Source of the DNA: Adiantum capillus-veneris
Lineage: Eukaryota > Streptophyta > Polypodiopsida > Polypodiales > Pteridaceae
Direction of reading: 5' to 3'
Assembly: GCA_014529385.2 (NCBI GenBank)
Contig: CM043954.1
Location: 6,759,806 to 6,823,805, forward strand
Length of the DNA stretch: 64,000 nt
This document shows positions 31,941-42,840 of the stretch, in pieces; position 1 is the stretch's first letter; the number at the start of each line of letters is the position of its first letter. The position numbers and the translations under genes were made by a program. A model generated the notes under the pieces. The model was not told the DNA's origin and did not search any database. It saw only the letters and a program-made list of their open reading frames with translations.

Positions 31941-33520
31941 TGTAACATTTAATGGCCTAGTTACTTGTGTGTAGCGAAAAATAGCATAGACATAGTGAGC
32001 ATGTCATTAGAAAAGATTCCTAATGAGCATAGTAAGAGTGTTTGGACGGAGAGAGCAACAAAAAGCATAACACCTAGTTAGTTAAGCATGAACAATACTT
32101 CAAAAGAGAGAAAAAATAAGCTATTGACAACAGTTGAGGACCGGATTTACATGGAGCCGGTCCCCCCTCCAAAAGGCTTTGTATTATAGGTTTCCCCCAT
32201 CAAGGGAGACATTTTACAATACAATTATTTGTGTTCCTTCTATAACTAGATAGTGCAATGAAAATGGAAGCTTCAAGCACTAAGCAAACACTTATAAAAC
32301 ACAACATCAATTCCCTCATGGTCTCAGACCCAAGACCTCACACACCTTTGAAGATGGTGAGAGCTAGCGGGGTATGAGAGTAGATTGAGAGGAAGAAGGA
32401 GTAGTCTTACGAGAAAGAAGTATATCTCTTCACATAATCACTCATAAAAGCTTAGCATAGCTTAGTAATTAGCACGTTAGAGGAGATGAGCATGCATTGA
32501 AGCTTGGCTCTTGGTTGGATTTGCATCACAAAGCCAAGAAGTTGTTGGTGTAGGCCTCCCTTCTCACAAGGTTGGAGTAGATGATGAGCTTTCCATTAAA
32601 GCTTGAGAAGGAGAGAGAGAGTTTTCTTGCTCCACGCATGAGATTGTGTGAGTGTGTGTGATAATGCCTTTGAAAAATCAGTCCCCCTCTCTCTCTTGGT
32701 CGACCCCTCTTGCTAAATCCTCTTGTTGGCTTCCCATTGGACCTCTCCAAGCTTAGCTAGTAGGGTTTAAGAAGCATTATTGATAGCCTTGTGACAAGTG
32801 TTCACCTTTTCCCTTTTGTGAGAGCTTTATAGGTAATTAAATAATGCAACTAAACTCTCATTGGACCCCTTTGTCTTCTGGCCAATAGGAATCAGGCAAG
32901 CCATTGGGCTGTTGAATGCTCATTGGACCCCTTGGGAGACTGGCCAATAGTCTTCTAGAGAGCTTAATTCTTATGGTTATTTTATCAAGTGTTTTTATAT
33001 GAATTAAACTAGATTTACTCTAGACTAATTCTCATTGGTCCACCTCTATGGCCATCCAATAGGATTTGAGTGCACCTTGAGGGCAATTGGCCTAGGGAGC
33101 TGACATGTGTCCCCTATTCCCTTTGTGTAAAGGGAGCCTGTGAGTGTGTGTGTGTGTGTGTGTGTGTTTTTCTCGCATCCCCTACTTATAGGGCTTGCCC
33201 CCTCCTATGTAGGAGGCTTGAAGACTTTTTGGCACACTCACAAAGCATCCAATTTCACTAAGCTTGACCATTGGACACAACCTTCGAATTTTGGAACATT
33301 AGCATTTTGGAAGTCTAATGGGCTTAACCTTAGGGTCTTTAAAGCCCATTGTTGCACATTGCCCTTTTGCAGATGGCCCCCCCTTTGGATCCCTACTGTG
33401 GCCCATTCTGCCAGCTTAACCAATATTCTAACTTTTTCTCCCCTGGTACTTCCCCATATTAAATGATCAGTTTAACATGAGAAAATAATTTAGGAGAATT
33501 AGATATTAGTTATTATGACA
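31941..33520 (-). repeat. 3' LTR of element F
   Basis: 1580 bp, plus-strand ends tgtaacattt and ttatgaca. Contains a GT run at about 33142-33167. Nearly colinear with the other LTR, with small indels. Confidence 0.93.
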
Positions 33521-33536
33521 TTACCTCTCTCTTGAA
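33521..33536 (-). promoter_or_regulatory. Polypurine tract of element F
   Basis: On the minus strand ttcaagagagaggtaa directly precedes the 3' LTR. Confidence 0.7.
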
Positions 33537-33613
33537 ATCATAGTCGTGCTCGACTATGGGATAGAGAAGATAAAGCCTATTCATTAGTCCTTTTTCTAGC
33601 GGGTAGAGGATCC

Positions 33614-34440
33614 CTATCTTACCCTACAACATCGTTCCAAAATGGAGAATGGATGACTAATCCATTTGGAGCTTGAGAGCCATACATTGTTATTGTAGGC
33701 ATACTCCACTAAGGGTAAGTACTTCTCCCAGTAGGACGTTTGATCTACTTCCGTTACGTATGCTTTTAGTAAGTCAAGAATTTTTAGGTTAGCTATTTCA
33801 CTTTGGCCATCCATTTGCGGGTGATAGGCCAAAGAGAAGTTTAGCCTTGTCCCTAAATTCTCAAAGAGACCCTTCCAAAAATTACTGGTCATTCTAGGAT
33901 CTCTGTCCGGCACTATGAACATCAAAAAGCCATGGTACTTGAAGATTTGTGATATGAAGAGGGTTGCCATTTGATGGGCTTTGAATCCAAAGATAAACTC
34001 CATGGATATACTCTCCCGTGGTGAATTAGAGATTGGCAAAGGTTGAAGCAATCCAGATTGCTTCCCTCTATCAAACTTCGTCTTTTGGCATACCACACAT
34101 TTAGAAACATACTCTTGTATGTTTGCTTTCATGGTAGGCCAATAGAAATATGTTTCAATCCCTTTTAGGGTAGACTGAATCCCTCTATGCCCCGCATAAG
34201 GAGGAGCATGAGATTCATACATTAGTTTCTCACGTAGTGAGTTAGTAATGCATAGTTTATTGTCATAGAGAAGATAACCATCTTGTAAAGTAAATGGTTC
34301 CTCTTTCTTCTCTAGTGCAAGGGCTGAAATCACATCTCTAAAATTGGGATCAATAGCGTACTCATCTATCATAGAAGACATATCATTGTGAGTTGTTATG
34401 GAAACCGCATTCACTCTTGGCCATCTTGAGAGTGCATCAG
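33614..34440 (-). pseudogene. Integrase of element F
   Basis: Zinc-binding part AGHRGIQSTLKGIETYFYWP with CVVCQK. The core begins SMEFIFGF, where the first catalytic Asp (usually SMDFI) is Glu, then a deletion of roughly 30 residues. DRDPRMTSNFWKGLF holds the second Asp, and the catalytic Glu in DGQSEIAN is 36 residues on (D-x35-E kept). The C-terminus ends early, with no chromodomain visible. Missing first Asp and missing core residues indicate an inactive enzyme. Confidence 0.88.
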
Positions 34441-34800
34441 CTACTTGATTATGCTTGCCACCAATGTGAGCAATATAAAGTGAAATTGCAAAAGGAATTT
34501 TGTCCACCTCATTTGTTTGTCGGATATCTTGGTCTGCGTCATGAAGTACTTAAGGCTTTGGTGATCCATCCGCAGAATGAAAGGATTCCCCAATAAATAG
34601 TGCTTCCATGAGTCTAAGGCATGTAGAAATGCGAGGAGTTCCTTTTCATATATGCCTAGAGCTTTCTCAACAGGGTCGAGCCTTCGACTTTCATAGACTA
34701 TGGTGTGCCCTTCTTGGAGCAAAACAGCTCCAAGGCAATCACCACAAGGGTCACGTTGGACCTCAAATGGCTTTGAGAGATCCGGCAATGTAAGCACAGG
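34441..34800 (-). pseudogene. RNase H of element F
   Basis: VLTLPDLSKPFEVQRDPCGD leads into GAVLLQEG, ESRRLDPVEK, YEKELLAFLHAL, WKHYLLGNPFILRMDHQSLK and LLQFHFIL, the usual gypsy RNase H order. A frame change near 34450 separates it from the GGKHNQVADALSRWP block, which is read with integrase. The usual TDAS active-site strand reads RDPC, retaining the Asp. Confidence 0.85.
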
Positions 34801-35640
34801 TTAAGAGATAAGCTTTTCGAAAGCATTGTTCTCCTTGGCAGACCATGTATACCTAATGTTTTTCTTTGTTAGGTCATGCAATGGTCCTACGATTTGTGAG
34901 AACTTTTTTGTGAAGCGTCTATAGTATGCACATATACCTATAAAGCTTCTTAGTTCATGAAGATTCCTTGGTTTAGGCCATCCCTTTATTACCTCTAACT
35001 TTGATGGATCCATTTGGATGCCATCTTGAGAGATAATGTGACCTAAATACTCAATCTCTTGTAAGAAAAACTCACTTTTCTTTTGATTAATATAAATTTT
35101 ATTCTCTCTTAAGACTTGAAATATTACCTGGAGGTGTTGCTTGTGTTTGTCTAGTGAATTAGAGTAGATGATAATTTCATCAAAGAACACTCCAATAAAG
35201 GTTCGGTGAGGCCTGAATAGCTTCTCCATCAAGCGGTTGAATGTGGTTGGTGCATTGGTCAAGCCAAAAGACATGACAATGTATTCGTAAAGACCAAACG
35301 TAGTGCGAAATGCGTTCTTTACAATGTCTTGATCAACTATCCTTATTTGATGGTAGCCACTTTTTAGGCAATCCTACTGAAGTAGGTCGGCCCTTGCTAC
35401 CCGTAGAACAAAAAACCTATTCTTGATAGTGATCCTATTAGTGCTCTATAGTCGACACACATACGATATGTGCCGTATTTCTTTTGCACTAATAACACGG
35501 GTGAGCAAAATGGAGATGAGCTAGGCCTAACCATTCCCTTCTCAATTAACTCATGCACTTGCTGCATAATCTCCTCTTGTTGAGCTTGAGAAACTCTATA
35601 AGGAGGTTTATTAGGCGGTGAACTTTCTGGAAGAAGTTCA
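34801..35640 (-). pseudogene. Reverse transcriptase of element F, catalytic box FFDE
   Basis: From the N-terminus: LIEKGMVRPSSSPFCSPVLL, VQKKYGTYRMCVDYRAL, a damaged block with stops, then MSFGLTNAPTTFNRLMEKLF. The catalytic box is VFFDEIIIYS, where the second invariant Asp is Glu. Connection: LGHIISQDGIQMDPSKLE and SFIGICAYYRRF. The open stretch covers only 34801-35274; the N-terminal third is frameshifted and has stops. Confidence 0.88.
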
Positions 35641-35660
35641 ATTGCGTGGTCATCATTGCC

Positions 35661-36290
35661 TCATTTTTTAGGAGGTAATTCACAAGGGATGTCGTCAATA
35701 AAGACATCTTGAAACCCCTTGAAAAATTTGGATAACTCTAATTCTTTGTGATTGCTTATATTTTCTTTTGCTAAAGCATTAGGTTCATTTTGAGAATCTT
35801 TAACAAAAATCATGTACACGGAAATAAAGCTCTTTATTGACTTATTGAAAGCTTGCCCATGTACAATGGGTATGGTGTTACCCAACTCCTTAGCATCTAT
35901 GTACATATCTTTTTCCCTGAACCTAAAGTAGATTTTCCTTTCAGGGAATTTTACATTGGCAGCCATGTGATCAAACCATGGTGCCGCTAGGATTACATCC
36001 TCATGCTTGAGAGGAGAGATACAGAAGTCCTCTTTGTCCACATAGCTTTGGACATGGATCCTCGATTTCCCATTTAAGGGAGTGACTGAAGCTTCTTGCC
36101 CCTTGAAAGCACCATCTACGGGTAGGACATCTCCCATCTCATAGGCTTGGATGCCTAGCTTGGTGGCCAAATTTGTGGATATGAAATTGTGAGTAGAACC
36201 AGGGTCAAAGAGAATAAAAGCATCATGTCTCTTACCTTTGTAAACTCCCTTCTCCTTAGCTTAGTTGTTATTGGAATTGCCCTTAGGAGA
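35661..36290 (-). pseudogene. Protease region of element F
   Basis: The minus-strand reading upstream of the open stretch contains AFILFDPGSTHNFIS, a retropepsin-type active site with D-P-G-S, then ATKLGIQAYEMGDVLPV, VILAAPWFDHM and IYFRFREKDMYI. This is the extended protease-plus-linker seen in many plant gypsy elements. A TAA near 36258-36260 lies just upstream, in the gag-protease connector. An acidic C-terminus leads towards RT. Confidence 0.75.
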
Positions 36291-36381
36291 CTTTTGGACA
36301 TTGTCCTTCCCCCTTAGGCTCATTGGAACCCTTGTTTTTCGTGGGCTTAAGATTTCTCTTAGCCCCTATTTGGAAATTGAT

Positions 36382-36945
36382 TCATGAAGCCACCATGGTA
36401 TGGTGTATAACCGCAGATATAGTGCGTGGCCTTTGGGAGTTGGCATACTCCGCCATGTCTTCAGTTAAGCCCGTACAAAATTGATGTTTTTGCTCTCCAA
36501 AATCCATCTTTTTGAAGACATTGGCTTTTAGATGTAAGGCCCCAAACTTGTCTACATATTTGTGAATGGATTCATAGGGAGAGAGCTTCAAGCTTCGCCA
36601 TTCGATGAGTACTTTGTCTTTGGCATCGGTAGCCAAAAACTGCTTCATAATGGAAGCTCTTAGAGCTTTCCATGTTCGTCGAGCTTCACCGTTTGCCCGT
36701 AGGCTAGACCACCATTGCATGGCGGACTTTTGCATAGCTACATGGTGTAGCTTAGAGGACTCCATGAAGCCCTCATCTCCAAACACCACATCAAATTATT
36801 GGATGAAAGCCAAGACTTTGTCCATAGCACCAAAGGTGCCATTGTAGGTAAGGAAAGAGATGCTCTTTCCTCCCTCTTTGAACTTCTTGAGCTTGGATGA
36901 TCTCTTCCACGTGGCATAGGATTTCCTATGGCCTCTTCTTTTTTA
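36382..36945 (-). pseudogene. Gag capsid of element F
   Basis: Retrotrans_gag-type signature: AMQWWSSLRANGEARRTWKA, MKQFLATDAKDKVLIEWRSL, YVDKFGALHLKANVF, FCTGLTEDMAEYANSQRP. The frame continues from the RS-rich N-terminal part with a TAA near 36796. No zinc knuckle is seen in the short region before the protease. Confidence 0.85.
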
Positions 36946-37512
36946 TGGTTCAAAAGTTGCACCATCAGTTTCTTCCGAAGATGAAGAATTTGAGGAAGAT
37001 GGAGAAGAGGGTGACCTCTTTCTCGCCTTTTTCTTGCCTTGTTCTTCCTTGTCTGCACCATCACTTTCTTCATAAGAGGAAGAGGATGAAGAAGATGGAG
37101 AAGAGGGTGACCTCTTTCTTGCCTTTTTCTTCTCTTGCTTTCTGTCATCCCTCTTTGAATTATGGTGTGGAGAAGTGTACGATAGTCTTCTCTGTTTAGG
37201 AGGTGATGGAGAGCGTTTTTCTCGCCGTCTTCGTGGAGCCATCTCCACCGAGGTGGCAGGAGACTCACTTCTTTCTCGTTCTTTTGGTGGGGGCTCTTGA
37301 GTTATCCTTTGGGAAGGAGAGGCATCATTTAGTAGTAGATTTTTGAGCCCTTCGTACGCATCCTTTTCTTCTTCCCGAATCGGAGAGAGGCCTCTTTTGG
37401 AAGTCTCGCAAGGAGGCTTCCTAGGTACTCTCTCGTCATAATGGGGAGTTTGGAGAATCCCGTGAGCATGTAGCTGCCGTTGCACTTCACTTTGGAGGGA
37501 TGGATTTCCCAT
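36943..37512 (-). pseudogene. RS-rich N-terminal gag region of element F
   Basis: 189 open codons. The N-terminal 60 residues are ordinary (QSEVQRQLHAHGIL), then comes an Arg/Ser/Pro-rich region (APRRRREKRSPSPPKQRR) with a duplicated block KKKARKRSPSSPSSS followed by a Ser-rich acidic patch (SYEESDGADKEEQG, SSSSEETDGA). It looks like a disordered, phosphorylatable RS domain. It precedes the capsid in the same frame, so I read it as the N-terminus of gag. RS domains are otherwise typical of splicing factors. Confidence 0.65.
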
Positions 37513-38037
37513 GGCTTGTTGAATCCTAGAACAAGGTAGTTAACAAGCATAGGGGCATCATTTTAGTAGCCTGCTCATTAGCAAAATCAAATCTATCAAC
37601 TCTAATTTCACTCTCTTTACTATTGTCATCCATTCTAACAATTTTTAGGTGTGATATTTTTAGGTGTACTTTGGCACTTCAAGCCCTATTTGCTGCTCCT
37701 CTTTACCCCTTTAGAAAAGCACTCAAGCTACTGTACCTCTGGCTCGAATATCATCAATTGCAAGGAATAGAAGAGAGGGTCTTTCAACACCAAAACCACA
37801 CCGGCTCCTGTCAAGCTTCTAATAGCTTAATAGTGGTTAAGCCGTAGGCAAGCCCCTGTAGGACTCCACTATTAAGACCATAGCTCTCGATGGTGATGCC
37901 CCGTTATCTACATGAAGGCAAGTGCACTACAAGGCTAAAAAATCTCTATTCTACTTACTCAATTGCAATTAAGAACAACAACCATTTATAGCTAGCTTGA
38001 GGACCTCCTTTCTTGAGAAAGAAAAGAGAAACCTTGT

Positions 38038-38049
38038 GCTCTGATACCA
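38038..38049 (-). promoter_or_regulatory. Primer binding site of element F (tRNA-iMet)
   Basis: The plus strand gctctgatacca is tggtatcagagc on the minus strand, one base inside the 5' LTR: a perfect initiator tRNA-Met match. Confidence 0.93.
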
Positions 38050-38050
38050 A

Positions 38051-39649
38051 TATAACATTTAATGGCCTAGTAACTTGTGTGTAGCGGAAAATAGCATAGA
38101 CATAGTGAGCATTTCATTAGAAAAGATTCCTAATGAGCATAGCAAGAGTGCTTGGATGGAGAGAGCAACAAAACAGCATAACACCTAGTTAGTTAAGCAT
38201 GAACAATACTTCAAAAGAGAGAGAAATTAAGCTATTGATAATAGTTGAGGACCGGATTTACATGGAGCCGGTCCCCCCTCCAAAAGGCTTTGTATTATAG
38301 GTTTCCCCCATCAAGGGAGACATTTTACAATACAATTCTTTGTGTTCCTTCAATAACTAGCTAGTCCAATGAAGATGGAAGCTTCAAGCACTAAGCAAAC
38401 ACTTATAAAACACAACATCAATTCCCTCATGGTCTCAGACCCAAGACCTCGCACACTTTCGAAGATAGTGAGAGCTAGCAGGGTATGAGAGTAGATTGAG
38501 AAGAAGGAGTAGTCTTACGAGAAAGAAGTATATCTCCTCACATAATCACTCATAAAAGCTTAGCATAGCTTAGTAATTAGCATGGTAAAGGAGATGAGTA
38601 TGCATTGAAGCTTGGCTCTTGGTTGGATTTGCATCACAAAGCCAAGAGTTGTTGGTGTAGGCCTCCCTTCTCACAAGCTTGGAGTAGATGATGAGCTTTC
38701 CATTAAAGCTTGAGAAGGAGAGAGAGAGTCTTCTTGCTCCACACGGGATTGTGTGAGTGTGTGTGTGATAATGCCTTTTCAAAATCAGCCCCCTCTCTCT
38801 CTTGGTCGACCCCTCTTGCTAAATCCTCTTGTTGGCTTCCCATTGGACCTCTCCAAGCTTAGCCAATAGGGTTTAAGAAGCATAAGTGATAGCCTTGTGA
38901 AAAGTGTCCCCCTTTCCCCTTTTGTGAGAGCTTTAGGTAATTAAATAATGCAATTGAACTCTCATTGGACTCCTTTATCTTCTGGCCAGTAGGAATCAGG
39001 CAACCCATGGGGCTGTTGAATGCTCATTGGACCCCTTGGGAGACTGGCCAATAGTCTTCTAGAGAGCTTAATTCTTATTGGTTCTTTTATCAAGTGTTTT
39101 TAAATGAATTAAACTAGCTTTATTCTAGCTTAATTCTCATTGGTCCACCTCTATGACCGTCCAATAGGATTTGAGTGCACCTTGAGGGCAATTGGCCTAG
39201 GGAGCTGACATGCGTCCCCTATTCCCTTTGTGTAAAGGGAGCCTATGAGCGTGTGTGTGTGTGTGTGTTTGTGTTTCTCTCTCATCCCCTACTTACAAGG
39301 CTCGCCCCGTCCTATGTAGGAGTCTTGAAAACTTTTTAGCACACTCACAAAGCATCCAATTTCACTAAGCTTGACCATTGGACACAACCTTTGAATTTTG
39401 GAACCTTAGCATTTTGGAAGTCTTAATGGGCTGAACCTTAGGGTCTTTAAAGCCCATTGTTGCACATTGCTCTTTTGCAGATGGCCCCCCCTTTGGATCC
39501 CTATTTTTCCTCCTTTTGATCTCTATTGTGGCTAGTCTGCCAGCTTAACCAATATTCTAACTTTTTCTCCCCTGGTACTTTCCCATATTAAATGATCAGT
39601 TTAACATGAGAAAATCATTTAGGAGAATTATATATTAGTTATTATGACA
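38051..39649 (-). repeat. 5' LTR of element F
   Basis: 1599 bp, the direct repeat of 31941-33520, with a GT run at about 39251-39278. The terminal plus-strand bases read tataacattt where the other copy has tgtaacattt. Confidence 0.93.
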
Positions 39650-39870
39650 ATCCACTTCTTGCACTATAAGATGAGCATGTATTGACTCATAACCACTTTT
39701 TTCCAAAACTCGGTTCCTTGATCACTGACTAGCTCGATTGAGCAACCAAAGTGTGTGGTAATATTCTCATATAAAAACTTCGCCACACCTTCTGCCTCCT
39801 TTGTTCAGAGTGCCTTTGCTTCTACCCACTTTGTGCAACAATCTATAGCACCAACATATAGGTATTGCGC
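39650..39870 (-). pseudogene. Integrase fragment of gypsy element E, left-hand part
   Basis: The minus strand reads YVGAIDCCTKWVEAKAL, stop, TKEAEGVAKFLYENITTHFG and CSIELVSDQGTEF: the integrase core with first Asp (AIDCCTKW) and second Asp (SDQG). It continues at 31940-31796 across the insertion of element F. It resembles the element A/B/D type of integrase rather than that of F. Confidence 0.8.
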
Positions 39871-40479
39871 CCTCAGGGGGCCGAGAGGGGGGGGGGGGGA
39901 GGGGCGTGTCGGTTATTATATGTAAATCCTCGATATCATGTGCATTCAAGGAATATTTTAAAAAACCCTTGCGTGTAGAATTTCCATACATAAAATACAC
40001 CCTTTTCCTATCCAATCTCCTTTTGACATGCTCTTATGCCTCCCATCCCAATTGTTGGCATCAAGCCCACTTAGAGGGAGTGACCATGCATTCCTACTTC
40101 AATCGCTCCAATGCATGGGGTTTGTTGAGATGTCGAGCTCTACACCTTGAGTTGGCATCCACTACGGGTCTTGGCCGCTTATGGCATTTACTCACTGGCG
40201 CGTTTGGTGACTGACACGGAGGATCTCTGCCAGTGATTCTACAGCTGGACTACACTTATAGTGCCAGCCTAGTACGCTTCTAGCGAATTCACACTTAGTG
40301 ACCGCATGTACATATGTGCTACTTTTCAGCTTTGGCACTTAGTCATTTTGTACTCTCTTTTCTGTGAAGAAGAAGAAGAAGCTTTCCATCTCTGTGCGCT
40401 TTGTGCTTGTCTTGTGTAGCTCTCTTGCATCCTCATTCTTTACAGGGTTGGCATTAAAACACCCATCATGGTTGCCAAA
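39871..40479. other. Unassigned sequence with a G-run
   Basis: No supported gene. A run of about 13 G at 39887-39899 lies at the edge of the integrase fragment. The region 40020-40450 has only short chance reading frames. Confidence 0.5.
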
Positions 40480-41600
40480 AGTGTTGGACCATGAGGACAA
40501 TCATAGGTGTGCTATGCCAAATCACTAAAAAAAGGGGCATAAAGACAACCCTCTCCCAATTGACTCCTTAACCAAGGATGCAAGGTCATGGAAGAGGGCA
40601 TTGTCTTGAAACCGCTAGGCATACCCATGGGCCTTAAGGTAGCTCTTTTTAAAAGAAATATGGGATTGGGCCCTACAACAATTCAACAACAAGATACATG
40701 CCTCTGTGGTAGGGAAAATAGTAGTCATCGACCGCTTTCTGACTACCTATGTACTATTCTTTCTCTCTTGTTGGCGCCCTCCAAACTCACCCCTTCTACA
40801 AATTTCCCAAGTATGTATAAAATATCTTTGGGAAAGGATGTCAATGGAAGCAAGGCTTGACAATCAAATGAAAAATTGTCACCCTCCCTAGGCATCAAGG
40901 AGGGCTAGGAGTCGCTAAAATTCTTCTTAAAGCTGATAACTTGGATTTTAAATTGATGGTTAGGGCCATCTCAGGGCCTCAAGTAGAGTGGGCTAATATT
41001 CTTCTTAAATCTAACAACTTGGCTTTTAAGCTGATGGTTGGGGCCATCTCAGGGCCTTAAGTAGAGTGGGCCACCCTCTTCCTTAGACATGTTCATAACT
41101 TCCAAGTAAGAGGAGTCAAAGCTCTAGTTCCGCTAACCACTATGCTCTTCATTAAACTAGAGATTCACATAATGGGAACAGACATGTTCAAATCACTAAT
41201 GAGAGTTTGGTTTAGACACAAACACAAAATCAAGCTCAACTTAGAAGGAAAATACTAATTCTACTGTATTTTTAAAGACTCAATTGGTGGCCTCTGAGCT
41301 ACTGTCCCCCCTCCCTGGAAGGACAATGCCTAGTGATACAAAAGCTCATCAAAAAAGGAGTGCGATGTTGGGCAGGCATGTGGAACAAATATGAACAGAG
41401 ATTCCATAGCCTAGAAGGAAAAGACCAATTCTATTGTATTTCTAAAGACTCAATTAATGGCATCTCAGCTATTGTCCCCCCTCTAGAAGACAATACCCAA
41501 TTATGCAAAAGCTCATCAAAAAAGGAGTGGAATGTTGGGCAGGTCTATGGAACAAACATGAATAGAGATTACATACCCAAGTAGAAATCGCAATAAAATG
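40480..41600 (+). pseudogene. LINE (non-LTR retrotransposon) RT C-terminal remnant
   Basis: Fragments of a plant LINE RT read in several frames: LKPLGIPMGLKVALFKRN, GKIVVIDRFLTTYVLFFLSC followed by WRPPNSPLLQISQV, then HQGGLGVAKIL. The block VLFFLSCWRPP is nearly the same as VLYFLSCWRPPDE in the minus-strand LINE at 51484-51798. Segments inside are duplicated in tandem (about 40916-41060 and 41240-41580). It has no intact frame and no 5' part. Confidence 0.7.
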
Positions 41601-41724
41601 TAAACCTATTTCTTGGGAACTAGAACCCATAAGAGAAAGACCCAAAGTCTCCCCTATTGACATGTAATGGACAATATAGCTTTCTGATTCTCTTGGGGAT
41701 TTAGCCTTCATATGGGAAGCCCCT

Positions 41725-41728
<4 letters not shown>

Positions 41729-41782
<54 letters not shown>

Positions 41783-41806
41783 TAGGTGTGTGTGTGTGTG
41801 TGTGTG
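41729..41806. repeat. TC and TG dinucleotide runs
   Basis: A run of about 24 TC units is followed within 15 bp by a TG run leading into gcgcgcacgtgcac, at the left edge of the tandem array. Confidence 0.95.
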
Positions 41807-42475
41807 CGCGCACGTGCACAAATAAGAAGAGGAAAAACGGTATAACCTTTCTATCATCCAAGTGTTGTAGATTGGTTATGCCATTTCCCTCTTGAATGAT
41901 AGGTCTTGAGTTCAACTCTCCTCGTTGGATAGATCTTTAAGGTCTCTTGGGATAGTTTCCTACGACGTTAAAATTCTATTCTTCTCAGGTGTGTGTGTGT
42001 GTGCGCTCGCTAATAAGAAAAGGAAAATTGTAAAATTCTCTTCTTCTCAAATGTGTGTGTGTGTGTGTGTACGCGCTAATAAGAAGAGAAAAATGGTATA
42101 ACCTTTCTATCACCCAAGTGTGGTAGATTGATTATGCCATTTCCCTCTTGAATAACAGGTCTTGAGTTCAACTATCCTCGTCGGATAGATTTTTAAGGTC
42201 TCTTCGGATAGTTTCCTAGGACGTTAAAAATTCTCTTCTTGTGTGTGTGCGCGCACGCTAATAAGAAGAGGAAAATGGTATAACCTTGCTATCATGCTCG
42301 CGCACACTAATAAGAAGAGGAAAATGGTATAACCTTGCTATCACCCAAGCGTGGTAGATTGGTTATGCCATTTCCCTCTTGAATAATAGCTCTTGAGTTC
42401 AATCTCCTCGTCTATAGATCTTTAAGGTCTCTTGGATAGTTTCCTACGACGTGAAAATTCTCTTCTTTTTCTTCT
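41807..42475 (+). repeat. Tandem array of a tRNA-derived SINE-like unit
   Basis: Three near-complete units (about 41819-41985, 42076-42240, 42307-42470) and two truncated ones (about 42010-42045 and 42258-42298), each preceded by TG runs and CG-rich spacers. The unit contains tggtagattgg (pol III A-box-like, 9 of 11) and, 33 bp later, agttcaactct (B-box-like, 8 of 11), at tRNA-like spacing, within cttgaataataggtcttgag. A/B box positions: 41865/41909, 42121/42165, 42352/42396. The array lies inside the LINE remnant. The SINE assignment is inference from the boxes. Confidence 0.55.
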
Positions 42476-42479
42476 TCTT

Positions 42480-42840
42480 CTCTCTCTACATGTGAAGCTT
42501 AATAAAAAATGGTAGATCAACCTTACTAAAAAGCAATAGATATTCAAGTTTGATCATTTGTGGAGCCCTATCATTCCCCACTAAAAATCAATCATGTATG
42601 TTGTGGCTTATTCTCTATAAAGCAATTTGGCCAGGTGATAGACTTGCAAAAGCCGACCTCTCTTCAAGGGTCTGCAACAACAGGTGATAGACTTGCAAAA
42701 GCCGACCTCTCTTCAAGGGTCTGCAACAACAGATGTAATAGGGAGGAAGAGACACTCTCCCACCTCTTGATCAATTGTCCTCATAGTGAACCCATTATGG
42801 CCCCCCTCCTGCAAGTCTTGAATAAACCTTTGAACTAGAA
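42480..42840 (+). pseudogene. LINE C-terminal zinc-finger (zf-RVT) remnant
   Basis: The reading GDRLAKADLSSRVCNNRCNR then EEETLSHLLINCPHSEP matches the C-terminal Cys/His region of plant LINE RTs (C-x3-C ... H-x3-NC). A 49-bp unit (42632-42680) is duplicated at 42681-42729. It continues the LINE remnant at 40480-41600 beyond the tandem array. Confidence 0.65.

Larger units (their letters stand above)
31941..39649 (-). mobile_element. Ty3/gypsy element F, minus strand, 1.6-kb LTRs, TSD atcca
   Basis: 7709 bp, bounded by long direct repeats 31941-33520 and 38051-39649, with perfect 5-bp target duplications atcca at 31936-31940 and 39650-39654. On the minus strand the order is LTR, tRNA-Met PBS, RS-rich N-terminal gag, capsid, protease, RT, RNase H, integrase, polypurine tract, LTR. 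Stops, an altered RT box and deletions make it inactive. It belongs to a different gypsy lineage from elements A, B and D (different primer, different RT/integrase motifs). It inserted into the integrase of element E. Confidence 0.95.

Noticed and set aside
42300-42410. Functional tRNA gene in the SINE-like unit
   Set aside because: A and B boxes are degenerate and no complete cloverleaf with acceptor stem could be drawn; better read as tRNA-derived repeat.
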